Source: Hasllibacter sp963833115 (GTDB lineage Bacteria > Pseudomonadota > Alphaproteobacteria > Rhodobacterales > Rhodobacteraceae). Taken from it: a stretch of DNA of 64,000 nucleotides. The translations under genes were made by a program, and so were the position numbers. The stretch covers positions 806,001 through 870,000 of the forward strand of contig CAWHWS010000002.1 of NCBI GenBank assembly GCA_963833115.1, read 5' to 3'. The notes beneath the pieces are model-generated. The model worked only from the letters and a program-made list of their open reading frames with translations, made no database searches and was not told the DNA's origin. Position 1 is the first letter of the stretch, and the number at the start of each line of letters is the position of its first letter. Positions 10,578 to 23,227 of the stretch are shown here, in pieces.

Positions 10578-12668
10578 TCAGGCGGTCTGCGCCCCGCGGC
10601 CGCCGAAGGCGCCGCGCAGCAGCACCGGCAGCACGATGAGCGTGGCGACGATCGTCGTCGGCAGGTCGGGCGCGACGAAGAGAAGCGCCGAGACCGCGAG
10701 CAGCGCCCGCTCCCACGCGCGCAGGGGCTGCGTCAGGTAGCCCGAGAACGCCGCCGAGAGCGCCGTGATCCCCGCCATCGCCCCGAAGAGCGCCAGGGCG
10801 AAGAGCCCCCAGGTGAACCCCTGCGTGACGATCAGGAGCGAGGGCGAGAACACGAACACGAACGGCACCAGCGCCTTGCCCATCGAGAGGCGGAACGCGG
10901 TGTTGCCCGCCTTGAACGCGTTCGCCCCGGCGATCCCGGCGGCGGCGTAGGCGGCGAGGGCCACGGGAGGCGTCACGTCCGCCAGCACCCCGTAATAGAA
11001 GACGAAGAAGTGCGCCACGATCGGCTCCACCCCGAGCGCCCCCAGGATCGGCGCCGCGATCGCGATCATGATGAGGTAGTTCGCCGTCGTCGGGATGCCG
11101 CAGCCCATCAGGATGCAGACCACCGCCGTCATCATCAGGGTGAAGAGGAGGGTCATCGTCTGAACGCTCATGATCTCGAACGGCAGGATCGCCGAGACGC
11201 TAGCCGCCCATTCGCCGGCGGTGGAGGTGACGAGGTAGACGATCTTGAACCCCACGCCGGTGAGCGTCACGACCCCGATCACCACGCCCACGAGGGCGGC
11301 GGCGGCGGTGACGGAGAGCGAGTACTTCGCGCCCAGGACGAACCCGTCGAAGAGGTCGCGCGCGGTGCCCGCGACGGCCCCGGCCACGCCGCCGCGCAGG
11401 AGGTTCTGCACCACCATCACCGCGATACAGGCCGAGATGCCCCAGAACGCGGCCGAGTAGGGCGTGCGCCCCGACAAGAGGATCGCGACCAGCACGATGA
11501 GCGGCGCGACGGTGATCCAGTTGGCCTTGAACACCGCCCAGGCGTCTGGGAGCTCCTCCTTGGTGAGGCCGCGCAGGCCGAGGCGCTTGGCCTCCATGTG
11601 GACCTGCACCAGCACGCCGAAGAAGTGCATGAACGCCGGCACCAGCGCCGCCGTCAGGATCGTGGTGAGCGGCACCTCGAGATACTCGATCATCAGGAAC
11701 GCGACCGCGCCCATGACGGGCGGCGTGATCTGCCCGCCGGTGCTGCTCGCCGCCTCCACCGCGGCGGCGAAGTGCTTCTTGTAACCAATCTTGATCATCG
11801 CCGGGATCGTCAGCGATCCGGTGGTGACGGTGTTGGCGATGGACGAGCCCGAGATCGAGCCCAGCATCGCCGAGCTGAGGACCGAGACCTTGGCCGGCCC
11901 GCCCGCGTAGCGGCCCGCGAGCGCGGAGGCGAGGTCGATGAAGAGCTGACCCAGCCCGATGCGCGTGGCGAGCACGCCGAACAGGACGAAATGGAACACG
12001 TAGGTCGCGATCACCCCGAGCGCGGTGCCGTAGATGCCCTGCGAGGTCAGGTAGAGGTGGTTGACCAGGCTGTTCCACGAGGCGCCGGGATGGATGAAGA
12101 TGCCCGGCATGGACTGGCCGAACACCGCATAGGCCATGAAGAGGCAGGCGATGAACGGCAGGGGCCAGCCCATCGCCCGGCGCGTCGCCTCCAGCAGGAC
12201 GACGATCAGGACCGTGCCCATGGTCACGTCGAGCGCGTTCGGGTTTCCGACGCGCATGGCGAGCGTGTCGAACACCCACGGCACGTAGAGCGCCGAGACC
12301 ACGCCCCCGATCATGAACGCCCAGTCGAGGAGCGGCAGGCCGAGCGGGTGGGCGAGGGACGAGCGGCGCGCCTCGGGCTCGACCCGGCCGGAGAAGGAGA
12401 ACACCGCGAAGATCAGGCCGAGCGTGAACGCCAGGTGCACGCCGCGATGCGTGGTGGAGCGCAGGATGCCGAAGCCGGCGGTGTAGTAGTGGAAGCAGGC
12501 CAGCGCGAAGAGCGCCACCGAGGACGCGATCAGGATCGGGCGCAGCAGCGGGCGGAAGCGGACCTCGCTGTCGAACTTCTCCTCGAGGGCCTTCTGCTCG
12601 GCCTCGGTGAGGGCGGCCGCGCCTTGGGCGGCGGCGACGCCTCCCGCGGGTCCTGGCATGCGATCCAT
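10578..12668 (-). CDS. TRAP transporter permease, fused 4TM/12TM (TAXI type)
   Basis: 696 residues, the usual size for DctQ-DctM fusions of TAXI-TRAP systems. After a charged cytosolic N-terminus come about 16 predicted membrane segments. Conserved DctM-like pieces are AMLGSISGSSIANTVTTGSLTIP, with GGQITPPVMGAVAFLMIEYL and CGIPTTANYLIMIAIAAPIL further on. It imports an organic acid or amino acid using an ion gradient together with the binding protein encoded upstream. A perfect 22-bp palindrome sits in the short spacer between the two genes. Confidence 0.9.
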   Translation of the reverse strand: MDRMPGPAGGVAAAQGAAALTEAEQKALEEKFDSEVRFRPLLRPILIASSVALFALACFHYYTAGFGILRSTTHRGVHLAFTLGLIFAVFSFSGRVEPEARRSSLAHPLGLPLLDWAFMIGGVVSALYVPWVFDTLAMRVGNPNALDVTMGTVLIVVLLEATRRAMGWPLPFIACLFMAYAVFGQSMPGIFIHPGASWNSLVNHLYLTSQGIYGTALGVIATYVFHFVLFGVLATRIGLGQLFIDLASALAGRYAGGPAKVSVLSSAMLGSISGSSIANTVTTGSLTIPAMIKIGYKKHFAAAVEAASSTGGQITPPVMGAVAFLMIEYLEVPLTTILTAALVPAFMHFFGVLVQVHMEAKRLGLRGLTKEELPDAWAVFKANWITVAPLIVLVAILLSGRTPYSAAFWGISACIAVMVVQNLLRGGVAGAVAGTARDLFDGFVLGAKYSLSVTAAAALVGVVIGVVTLTGVGFKIVYLVTSTAGEWAASVSAILPFEIMSVQTMTLLFTLMMTAVVCILMGCGIPTTANYLIMIAIAAPILGALGVEPIVAHFFVFYYGVLADVTPPVALAAYAAAGIAGANAFKAGNTAFRLSMGKALVPFVFVFSPSLLIVTQGFTWGLFALALFGAMAGITALSAAFSGYLTQPLRAWERALLAVSALLFVAPDLPTTIVATLIVLPVLLRGAFGGRGAQTA

Positions 12669-12693
12669 GGTGCGTCCTTCGCCGTGTGTCCCG

Positions 12694-12715
12694 AAGGGGC
12701 GGCGCGCCGCCCCTT
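12694..12715. terminator. Perfect 22-bp palindrome between TAXI binding protein and permease
   Basis: AAGGGGCGGCG followed by its exact complement CGCCGCCCCTT gives a very stable stem in RNA. It lies in the 65-bp spacer downstream of the binding-protein stop. No T-run follows, so it is better read as a partial terminator or 3'-end stabiliser that makes more binding protein than permease than as a full terminator. Confidence 0.5.
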
Positions 12716-12733
12716 CCCGTCATGCGCGCAGGA

Positions 12734-13750
12734 TCACTCCATCAGCCCGGCCTCGCGGTAGAAGCGCTCGGCGCCCGGGTGCAGGGGGATTCCGACGCCG
12801 TCGAGCGCGGTCTCGGCGGTGATGACCTTGCCCTTGGCGTGCCCGCCGTCGAGGAGCGCGCGCGTGTTGTCGTTCCACAGGGCCTTGGTGATCTCGTAGA
12901 CGAGCTCCTCGGGTTGATCGGCCGAGGTGATCCACTGGGCGCCCACGCTGATGGTGGCGACGTCCGCGTCCTGGCCCTCGTAGGTGCCGGCCGGGATCGT
13001 GTCCTGCGCGAAGAACTCGTAATCGGTGAGGATCGACGTCGCGGCGTCCCCCTCGATCGGCACGATCACGACGTCCTGCTGGCTGGCGAGCTCGGCGATG
13101 GCGCCCGCCGGGTAGCCGCCGACGAAGAAGAACGCGTCCATCGCGCCGTCGCGCATCCGGTCGGCCGCCTCGCCGGGCTTGAGGTACTCGGCCTCGATGT
13201 CGTCCTCCGAGAGGCCGGCGGCCTCGAGGATGATCCGCGCGTCCACCAGCGTGCCCGAGCCCGGCTCGTCGAGGGAGACGCGCTTGCCCGCGAGGTCCGC
13301 GACCCCGGCGATGCCGCTGTCGGCCGCCGCGACGAGGTGGATCGACTCGGGGTAGAGGTTGGCGATGGCGCGCAGGCTCTCGACCGCCTCCTGGTCCTCC
13401 CAGATGCCGGTGCCGCTATGGGCCCAGAAGGCGACGTCGGACTGGCTGAACCCGCTCTCGATGGTGCCGCCGGCGATGCCGTTGACGTTGGCGACCGAGC
13501 CGTTGGACGACATCGCCGTCGCGATCAGGCCCGGCGCGCCGCACGATCCGCCCTCCTCGCAGGCGCGGCTGCCCGGCGGGGCGGAGATCGCGTTGGCGAT
13601 CAGGCCGCCGATCGGGAAGTAGGTGCCCGAGGTGCCGCCCGTCGCGATGCGGAAGAACTGCGGCGCCTGCGCGAAGGCGGCGCCGCCGATGATCGCGGCG
13701 GCGGCGATGGCGCCGGCGGCCTTCATCACGGTGCGTCTGGTCTGGGTCAT
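12734..13750 (-). CDS. TAXI-family TRAP transporter solute-binding protein
   Basis: 338 residues. A signal peptide (MTQTRRTVMKAAGAIAAAA to AFAQ) directs it to the periplasm. The TAXI signature is seen directly after cleavage (FFRIATGGTSGTYFPIGG) together with SNGSVANVNGIAGG and KRVSLDEPGSGTLVDARIIL. It delivers substrate to the fused permease encoded 65 bp downstream. Substrates of TAXI systems include glutamate and other carboxylates, but none can be assigned here. A cysteine pair (ACEEGGSCGAPG) near residue 65 is an unusual insertion that may form a disulphide. Confidence 0.9.
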   Translation of the reverse strand: MTQTRRTVMKAAGAIAAAAIIGGAAFAQAPQFFRIATGGTSGTYFPIGGLIANAISAPPGSRACEEGGSCGAPGLIATAMSSNGSVANVNGIAGGTIESGFSQSDVAFWAHSGTGIWEDQEAVESLRAIANLYPESIHLVAAADSGIAGVADLAGKRVSLDEPGSGTLVDARIILEAAGLSEDDIEAEYLKPGEAADRMRDGAMDAFFFVGGYPAGAIAELASQQDVVIVPIEGDAATSILTDYEFFAQDTIPAGTYEGQDADVATISVGAQWITSADQPEELVYEITKALWNDNTRALLDGGHAKGKVITAETALDGVGIPLHPGAERFYREAGLME

Positions 13751-13911
13751 GCGGGTCTCCTCCCGGTGGGCGCACGTCCGGCGCCGTTGGGGATAGCGTC
13801 CCCCAAGGCGGCCGCTGCGGCAAGACCCGAATGAGTCGGCGCCGGGACCAGCCGATTCGCCCCCTTTCCCTGCGCCCGCGTTGCGGTAGCCTGCCGCCCG
13901 GGGGGCACGTC

Positions 13912-15054
13912 ATGGATCGTCACGCCGGCGGCGAGCCGCCGTTCACCATCGGGATCGAGGAGGAGTACCTCCTCACCGACGCCGCCACCGGCGATCTGGT
14001 GCGCGCGCCGGACGCCCTCATGGCCGCCTGCCGGGACGCGCTGGGCGATCAGGTCAGTCGCGAGTTCCTCCAATGCCAGGTCGAGGTCGGCACCCGCGTG
14101 TGCGCGAGGATCGACGAGGCGCGCGAGGATCTCTCGCACCTGCGGCGGACCGTGGCGCGGCTCTCGGGCGAGCACGGGCTGCGCCCCATCGCGGCCTCCT
14201 GCCATCCGTTCTCCGACTGGCAGGACCAGAGTTTCACCGACAAGGACCGGTATCGCGCGCTGGAGCGGGATCTGGGCGGCGTCGCGCGCCGGATGCTGAT
14301 CTGCGGCATGCACGTCCATGTCGGGATCGAGGACGAGGCCCTGCGCATCGACCTGTGCAACCAGGCGGCGTACTTCCTGCCGCACCTGCTGGCGCTCTCG
14401 GCCTCCTCGCCGTTCTGGCTCGGCACGGACACGGGCCTCGCCTCCTACCGGACGACGGTGTTCGACAACATGCCGCGCACCGGCCTGCCGCCCCACCTGG
14501 AGGGCTGGGCCGACTGGCGGCGGGCCGTGGACCTGATGGCCGATCTGGGCGTGATCGAGGACGGATCCAAGATCTGGTGGGACCTGCGCCCGTCCGAGGC
14601 CTATCCCACGCTCGAGGCGCGCATCTGCGACGTGTGCCCCGCGATCGAGGACGCGCTGACCCTCGCGGCGCTCATCCAGGCCCTGATGCGCGCGCTCTGG
14701 CGGCTGCGGACGGGCAACCGCACCTGGCGCCGCTACGACCGGTTCCTCCTGGACGAGAACCGCTGGCGCGCGCAGCGCTACGGCGCGACCGGCTCCCTCA
14801 TCGACCTCGGCGCGGGACGCATCGCGCCGATGGCCGAGCTGGTGGACGACATCCTCGAGTTCGTCGCGCCGGACGCCGAGCGCCTCGGCTGCGCCGCGGA
14901 GGTGGACCGCATCCGGGGCATCGCGGCCCGTGGGAGCGGCGCGGACCGCCAGCGCGAGGTCCGCGCCGCCGCCTTGGCCGGCGGCGCGGACGAGCCCGCC
15001 GCCATGCGCGCCGTCGTCGGCCATCTCGCGGACGCCTTCGCCGAGGGCCTCTAG
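13912..15054 (+). CDS. Carboxylate-amine ligase, YbdK / glutamate-cysteine ligase 2 family
   Basis: 380 residues, standard for the GCS2 family. It opens with the signature FTIGIEEEYLL, and further motifs are GMHVHVGI (His pair) near residue 140 and WWDLRPSEAYPTLEARICD near 225. Enzymes of this family join an amino acid to a carboxylate with ATP; YbdK has weak glutamate-cysteine ligase activity, and the true substrate is usually unknown. ATG 13912 is chosen because the conserved block starts 12 residues later. It is divergent from the TAXI operon with a spacer of about 160 bp. Confidence 0.85.
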   Translation: MDRHAGGEPPFTIGIEEEYLLTDAATGDLVRAPDALMAACRDALGDQVSREFLQCQVEVGTRVCARIDEAREDLSHLRRTVARLSGEHGLRPIAASCHPFSDWQDQSFTDKDRYRALERDLGGVARRMLICGMHVHVGIEDEALRIDLCNQAAYFLPHLLALSASSPFWLGTDTGLASYRTTVFDNMPRTGLPPHLEGWADWRRAVDLMADLGVIEDGSKIWWDLRPSEAYPTLEARICDVCPAIEDALTLAALIQALMRALWRLRTGNRTWRRYDRFLLDENRWRAQRYGATGSLIDLGAGRIAPMAELVDDILEFVAPDAERLGCAAEVDRIRGIAARGSGADRQREVRAAALAGGADEPAAMRAVVGHLADAFAEGL

Positions 15055-15121
15055 CCGGTCCCTGGCGGGCGGACGTCGAAAACCGCACGCCCCACGCCGG
15101 ACCCCGTGCTATGCGGGTCCG

Positions 15122-16320
15122 ATGACCGATCTTCCTCTAGGTAATCCCGCCGCCCCGGGGCCGCGTCCGGCGCCTCCCCCGCCGCTGCGCCCCGGCGCGC
15201 GCCGCCTCGTGGTGTGCTGCGACGGCACCGGCAACGAGATCGGCGAGCGCCAGTCCAACGTCCTCAAGCTTTACCGCGCCATCGCCCAGCGCGAGGACCA
15301 GGTCGTGTTCTACGACCCCGGCGTCGGCATCGTCGCGGAGGCGAGCGCCTGGGCCCGGTGGCGCGCGAGGGCGCGGGGCGCCTTCGGCCTGCTGACGGGC
15401 GCCGGCCTCGACGAGAACGTGATGGACGCCTACCGCTTCCTCGTGCGGCACTGGCGCTACGGCGATCAGATCTGGCTCTTCGGGTTCAGCCGCGGGGCGC
15501 ACACGGCGCGGGTGCTGGCCAGCCTGATCCGCCTCGTCGGCATCCTGCGCCCGCATCAGGAGCACCTGATCGGCTACGCGATGACCACCTACAAGCGCGC
15601 CGACACCGAGGAGATGCCGGAGCTGGCCGAGCGGCTGGGCGAAGTGCTGCGGACGCTGCGCCCGCCGGTCCATTTCCTGGGATGCTGGGACACGGTCGGC
15701 TCGGTCATCGTGCCGCGTCCGGACCGGCTCTATCTGCCCTCGTTCGAGGAGCTGCCGGGCGTGCGGCGAAACGCCTCCGTGCGGTGCTTCCGCCACGCGC
15801 TGGCGCTGGACGAGCGGCGGCGCATGTTCCGGCCCACGCCGTGGGAGCCGGGGCAGGACTACGCCCCGCGCCATGGCGGGCGCCCGGCGCCGCAGGACGC
15901 GCGCTCGGTCTGGTTCGCGGGCGCGCATGGCGACGTCGGCGGCGGCTATCCCGAGGAGGACGGACGCGCCGCGCGCCGCCCCCTGGCCTGGATGATCGCG
16001 GAGGCCGCGGCGCAGGGCCTGGCCTTCCGCACGGGGCCGGCCGGGGACATGGCGGAGCCGCGGGGCTCTGCGCCGGAGGGCCGACTGCACGAATCGCTCA
16101 CCTTGCCGTGGTGGCCGATCGAGCTGCTCCCGCGCTGGAGCTCGCTGGCCCGCGCCCGGCGGACCCGGCGCGGGCTGCGCCGCCTCTTCCCGCTCGGCGA
16201 GCGGCGCGACGTGCCCGAGGGCCACGCGGTCGACCCCTCCGTGCGGGCCCGCATCGCCGCGACGGCGGGCGGCCCGAACCCCTACGCGCCGCCCGATCTG
16301 CCGCCCGCGGGGCGCGGCGC

Positions 16321-16324
<4 letters not shown>
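15122..16324 (+). CDS. DUF2235 domain protein (alpha/beta hydrolase, Tle1-like phospholipase fold)
   Basis: 400 residues. Visible are the DUF2235 start RRLVVCCDGTGNEIGERQSNV, the nucleophile elbow GFSRGAHTARVLASLI (GxSxG), and FAGAHGDVGGGYPEE carrying the acidic and histidine residues. The best-known DUF2235 proteins are type VI secretion phospholipases (Tle1), but no T6SS gene is nearby, and many alphaproteobacteria carry stand-alone copies. A hairpin with 7-bp arms (15098-15104/15115-15121) ends on the base before the start codon. The stop overlaps that of the convergent hydantoinase gene by one CTAG. Confidence 0.8.
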
Positions 16325-19935
<3,611 letters not shown>

Positions 19936-19978
19936 GTCGGGATCCTCGCGTCGCCGGCGGATATCGCGAATGAATGAC

Positions 19979-20016
19979 TGACGAAACGATGACGAATCGT
20001 CAACGTCGAATGACGA
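19979..20016. promoter_or_regulatory. TGACGA repeats and palindrome in the hyuAB/dctPQM divergent promoter
   Basis: TGACGA occurs at 19979, 19990 and 20011. The middle copy forms the perfect palindrome TGACGA-A-TCGTCA (19990-20002). The 112-bp spacer separates the hydantoinase start (19935) from the dctP start (20048). A dyad of this size fits a MarR or GntR dimer, and a MarR-like gene sits at the far end of the cluster (22645-23163). The pairing of regulator and site is inference. Confidence 0.5.
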
Positions 20017-20047
20017 GCCCCGCGGGGCGTCACCCGAAGAGGCGGCC

Positions 20048-20727
20048 ATGAAGATCGTCCTCGGCCACATCCTGGCCTGCGCCGCGGCCCTGCCCGCCGG
20101 CGCCCGGTCCTGGGACATGCCCACGCCCTATGGCGACGCGACCTTCCACACGCGGAACATCGCCCAGTTCGCGGACGACCTGCGCGCGGCGACGGACGGC
20201 GCGCTCGACGTGACAATCCATTCCGCCGGCTCATTCTTTCCCCATGCGGAGATCAAGGACGCCGTGCGCTCGGGGCAGGTGCCGCTGGGCGTGGTCTTCC
20301 TCTCGACCCTCTCCGACGAGGACGCGGCCTTCGGCCTGGGCCGCCAGCCCTTCGTCGCGACCTCCTACGAGGACGCGGGCCGCCTGTGGGAGGCGCGGAA
20401 GCCGGCGTCACCGAGCTCCTGGCCGAGCAGGGCCTGATCCCGCTCTTCTCCGTGCCGTGGCCGGCGCAGGGCCCCTACGCCAACGGCGAGGTCGCGGACG
20501 CCTCCGGCCTCGAGGGGCTGCGCTTCCGGGCCTACGACGCCGCGCTCGCCGGCGCCACGCCGGTGCAGGTGGAGGCGGTCGACATCCCGCAGGCCTTCGC
20601 CACCGGCCAGGTCGAGGCGATGATCACCTCCCCCTCCACCGGCGCCAACTCGACCGCCTCGGACGCCGTCAAGCGGATCCTCGCGGACGACCACAAGCGG
20701 ATCCTCGCGGACGACCAAGGGGGCTGA
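20048..20727 (+). pseudogene. TRAP solute-binding protein DctP, frameshifted and truncated
   Basis: The first frame gives a signal-like start and the DctP segments DVTIHSAGSFFPHAEIKDAV and RSGQVPLGVVFLSTLSDED, reaching RLWEARK before running into a stop at 20437. The expected continuation EAGVTELLAEQGLIPLFSVP is in another frame from about 20395, so one base appears lost there. That frame carries GATPVQVEAVDIPQAFATG and AMITSPSTGAN, then ends in a duplicated KRILADD and a stop. The usual last 100 or so residues are missing. Only about 225 of some 320 residues remain, and an internal segment near RFRAYDAALAG is also shortened. The protein is very unlikely to work. Confidence 0.85.
20671..20718 (+). 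repeat. 24-bp tandem duplication ending the dctP remnant
   Basis: Two copies of a 24-bp unit beginning AAGCGGATCCTCGCGGACGA (20671-20694 and 20695-20718) differ only in the last base. They encode KRILADDH and KRILADDQ. Nothing in DctP families matches this, so it marks the scar where the C-terminal coding region was lost. Confidence 0.85.
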
Positions 20728-20796
20728 TCCCCTCCCGCCGGGCCGGGCCCCGCGGGGTCCGGGCCGGAGCCCACGTCCAGCCGAAGGGCCGCGCCG

Positions 20797-21318
20797 ATGT
20801 TCCGCCTCCTCGACAATGCCTATCGCTGGGGCGCCATCGCCGCGGCCGCGTGCATCGGCGCGATCTGCCTCCTGGTCTCGGCGCAGATCGCCCTCGACGC
20901 CGGCACGCGTGCCGGCCGGCCCCTGCCGCCGACGATCCCGTCCTACGCGGATTTCGCCGGCTACCTCCTGGCCGCCGCCACCTTCCTCGCGCTTCCGTGG
21001 ACGCTGCGCACCGGGGGGCACGTGCGCGTCTCGCCGGTGACCTCGCGCCTGCCGTCTCGCGCGGCCTGGGCGCTGGAGCTGGCCGTGATCGCCGCCGCCG
21101 CGGCCTTCGCCGGCTACGCGGCCGTCTTCGCCGCGCTCCTCCTGGAGGCGAGCCACCGGTTCGGCGACGTCTCCACCGGGATGGTGCCGATCCCGACCTG
21201 GCTGGCGCGGATCCCGATGGCGGTCGGGCTCGCCCTGCTGACGCTCGCGCTCCTCCAGAGCCTGGTGGAGACCTGGGACGCGCGCGCGCCGGTGCTCGGC
21301 GCCGGGGAGGAGCCCTGA
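20797..21318 (+). CDS. dctQ: TRAP transporter small permease DctQ
   Basis: 173 residues with four predicted membrane segments (about residues 10-30, 49-66, 89-113 and 133-156), the DctQ layout. The motif WTLRTGGHVRVSPVTSRLP after the second segment matches the family's G-x-H-x-R-V block. It pairs with DctM, whose ATG overlaps this stop by one base (TGATG). With dctP broken, its partner binding protein is probably absent. Confidence 0.85.
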   Translation: MFRLLDNAYRWGAIAAAACIGAICLLVSAQIALDAGTRAGRPLPPTIPSYADFAGYLLAAATFLALPWTLRTGGHVRVSPVTSRLPSRAAWALELAVIAAAAAFAGYAAVFAALLLEASHRFGDVSTGMVPIPTWLARIPMAVGLALLTLALLQSLVETWDARAPVLGAGEEP

Positions 21319-22637
21319 TGGACCTGATCCTGACCGGGGGCGCGCTGCTGGCGATCCTGCTGACGTTCCTCGCGGCCGGCATCTGGATCGCGATGGCGCT
21401 GGGCGGCGTCGCCCTGATCGCGCTGATGGCGTTCTCGAACGCGCCGGCGGGGCTGGTCCTGGCGACGACGCTCCGGGGCCATTCGCATTCGCATTCGCAT
21501 TCGTGGTCGCTCGCCGCGCTGCCGCTCTTCATCCTGATGGGCGAGATCCTCCTGCGCTCGCGCCTGTCGGAGGACATGTTCACCGGCCTCGCGCCCTGGC
21601 TCGGGCGGCTGCCGGGGCGGCTCCTGCACGTGAACGTGCTGGGCTGCGCGATCTTCGCGGCGGTCTCGGGCTCCTCGGCGGCGACGGCGCCCACGATCGG
21701 GCGTATGTCGGTGCCCGAGCTGACGGCGCGGGGCTACCCCGAGCGGCTGGTCATCGGCACGCTCGCGGGCTCGGCCACGCTGGGGCTCCTGATCCCGCCC
21801 TCGATCATCCTGATCGTCCACGGGGTCGCGACCGAGCAGAGCATCGCCCGCCTCTTCGTGGCCGCCATCCTGCCGGGGCTGATGCCGACGGTCATGTTCG
21901 CGGGCTACGTCGCCGCGCGCGTGTGGATGGAGCCGGCCCTCATCCCCGCGCGGGGCGAGCGCCCGCCCGACATGGCGCGCCCGAAGGCGTCGCGCCGACT
22001 GATCCCCGTGGCGCTCCTGATCGTGGCGGTGATCGGATCGATCTACACCTGCCTCGCCTCCCCCACCGACGCCGCCGCGCTCGGCGTCGTCCTCTGCGTC
22101 GTCCTCTGCGTCGTGCTCGCCTTTGCCGCCGGCGGCGTCTCGTGGACCCGGCTGGGGGAGGCCGCGATGGCCGCGACGCGCACCAGCGCGATGATCGTGT
22201 TCATCCTGCTGGGCGCGGCGTTCCTGTCCGTCGCGATGGGGTTCACCGGCATTCCCCGCGCCCTCGCCGCCCGGATCGGGGAGATGGGGCTCGGCCCCAC
22301 CGCGCTCCTGGCGGTGCTGAAAGTGTTCTTCGTCGTGCTCGGCTGCTTCCTCGACGGGATATCGGTGATCGTGCCGACGACCTCGATCATCCTGCCGATG
22401 GTCCAGGCGGTCGGGATCGACCCGATCTGGTTCGGCATCTACCTCGTGATCGTGGTCGAGATGTCGCAGGTCACGCCGCCGGTGGGGTTCAACCTCTTCG
22501 TCATCCAGGGGCTGACCGGCCTCGACATCCTGCGCATCGCGCGCGCGGCGTTCCCGTTCTTCGTGCCGCTCCTGACCGGGGTCGGGCCGATCGTGGCCGT
22601 CCCGGGGATCGCGCTGTGGCTGCCCTCGCCGATGTGA
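21318..22637 (+). CDS. dctM: TRAP transporter large permease DctM
   Basis: 439 residues and about 12 membrane segments, usual for DctM. Family blocks are LPLFILMGEILLRSRLSEDM, AAVSGSSAATAPTIGRMSVP, GSATLGLLIPPSIILIVHGV and SQVTPPVGFNLFVIQGLTG. Two in-frame tandem repeats alter it: CATTCG x4 gives an HSHSHSHS run at residues 55-62, where relatives have a short polar segment, and a 12-bp duplication gives VVLCVVLC. Both would be tolerated by the frame, but the first sits next to a membrane segment. Translation is coupled to dctQ. Confidence 0.88.
   Translation: MDLILTGGALLAILLTFLAAGIWIAMALGGVALIALMAFSNAPAGLVLATTLRGHSHSHSHSWSLAALPLFILMGEILLRSRLSEDMFTGLAPWLGRLPGRLLHVNVLGCAIFAAVSGSSAATAPTIGRMSVPELTARGYPERLVIGTLAGSATLGLLIPPSIILIVHGVATEQSIARLFVAAILPGLMPTVMFAGYVAARVWMEPALIPARGERPPDMARPKASRRLIPVALLIVAVIGSIYTCLASPTDAAALGVVLCVVLCVVLAFAAGGVSWTRLGEAAMAATRTSAMIVFILLGAAFLSVAMGFTGIPRALAARIGEMGLGPTALLAVLKVFFVVLGCFLDGISVIVPTTSIILPMVQAVGIDPIWFGIYLVIVVEMSQVTPPVGFNLFVIQGLTGLDILRIARAAFPFFVPLLTGVGPIVAVPGIALWLPSPM
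21480..21503 (+). repeat. Hexanucleotide microsatellite CATTCG x4 in dctM
   Basis: Four exact copies of CATTCG, read in the dctM frame as alternating histidine and serine. Such perfect short arrays slip easily. Length change by one unit keeps the frame, so copy number could vary between strains. Confidence 0.9.
22086..22109 (+). repeat. 12-bp tandem duplication in dctM
   Basis: GTCGTCCTCTGC occurs twice in succession (22086-22097, 22098-22109) with the first five bases again at 22110. It encodes VVLCVVLC within a predicted membrane helix, lengthening the hydrophobic stretch by four residues. Confidence 0.85.
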
Positions 22638-22644
22638 CGCGGCG

Positions 22645-23163
22645 CTAGAGGGAGGCGGCGGCCCGGCTCGCCTGGTCGTACTGACCCGAGAGCGCGCGCA
22701 GCCTCGCCGCCATCGCGCGCATCTCCTCGCCCGAGAGATCCCCGCCCGCGAGCCCGCCGAGCAGGCATTGCGCGCGGACCCGGCGATAGGCCTCGCACAG
22801 GGCGCGCCCGTCCTCGGAGGCCGCGTAGAAGGCCTCCTTGCCGCGACGCTCCGAGGTCGCCAGCCCGGCCTTCAGGAGCTTGCGCAGGGCGTAGTTGACC
22901 GTGTGCGTGTCCTCGATGTTCAGAAGGAAGCAGACATCGATCAGGCGCTTGTCCCGGCCCCGGTGGTTCACGTTGTGCAGGACCAGCACCTCGAGCGGGG
23001 AGAGCTCGCGCCCCGCGGCCGCCATGCACCGCGCCGTCCAGCGGGCGAAGGCGTTGTAGGCGACGATCATCCCGAACTCGAGCTCGGAGGATTCCCAGCC
23101 CGCCCCGTCCGCCAGGTGCCGACTGGAGACGATGCGTCGGGAGTCGGGCGCGGTGTCGGACAT
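22645..23163 (-). CDS. MarR-like winged-helix DNA-binding protein
   Basis: 172 residues. The core reads ELSPLEVLVLHNVNHRGRDK followed by INIEDTHTVNYALRKLLKAG-type helices and the wing ATSERRGKEAFYAASEDGR, the MarR/PadR winged-helix arrangement. ATG 23163 has GAGG five bases upstream. It is convergent with dctM across 7 bp and lies 64 bp downstream of the GH13 gene on the same strand. Similar regulators are often found beside TRAP transporters in Rhodobacterales, so it may bind the hyuAB/dctPQM promoter, but this is inference. Confidence 0.75.
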   Translation of the reverse strand: MSDTAPDSRRIVSSRHLADGAGWESSELEFGMIVAYNAFARWTARCMAAAGRELSPLEVLVLHNVNHRGRDKRLIDVCFLLNIEDTHTVNYALRKLLKAGLATSERRGKEAFYAASEDGRALCEAYRRVRAQCLLGGLAGGDLSGEEMRAMAARLRALSGQYDQASRAAASL

Positions 23164-23227
23164 GGGGACCTCGATCTGCCTGCGTCTCGCGGACGATACA
23201 CCGGCGAATGCGTGGGACCCAGGGCGA

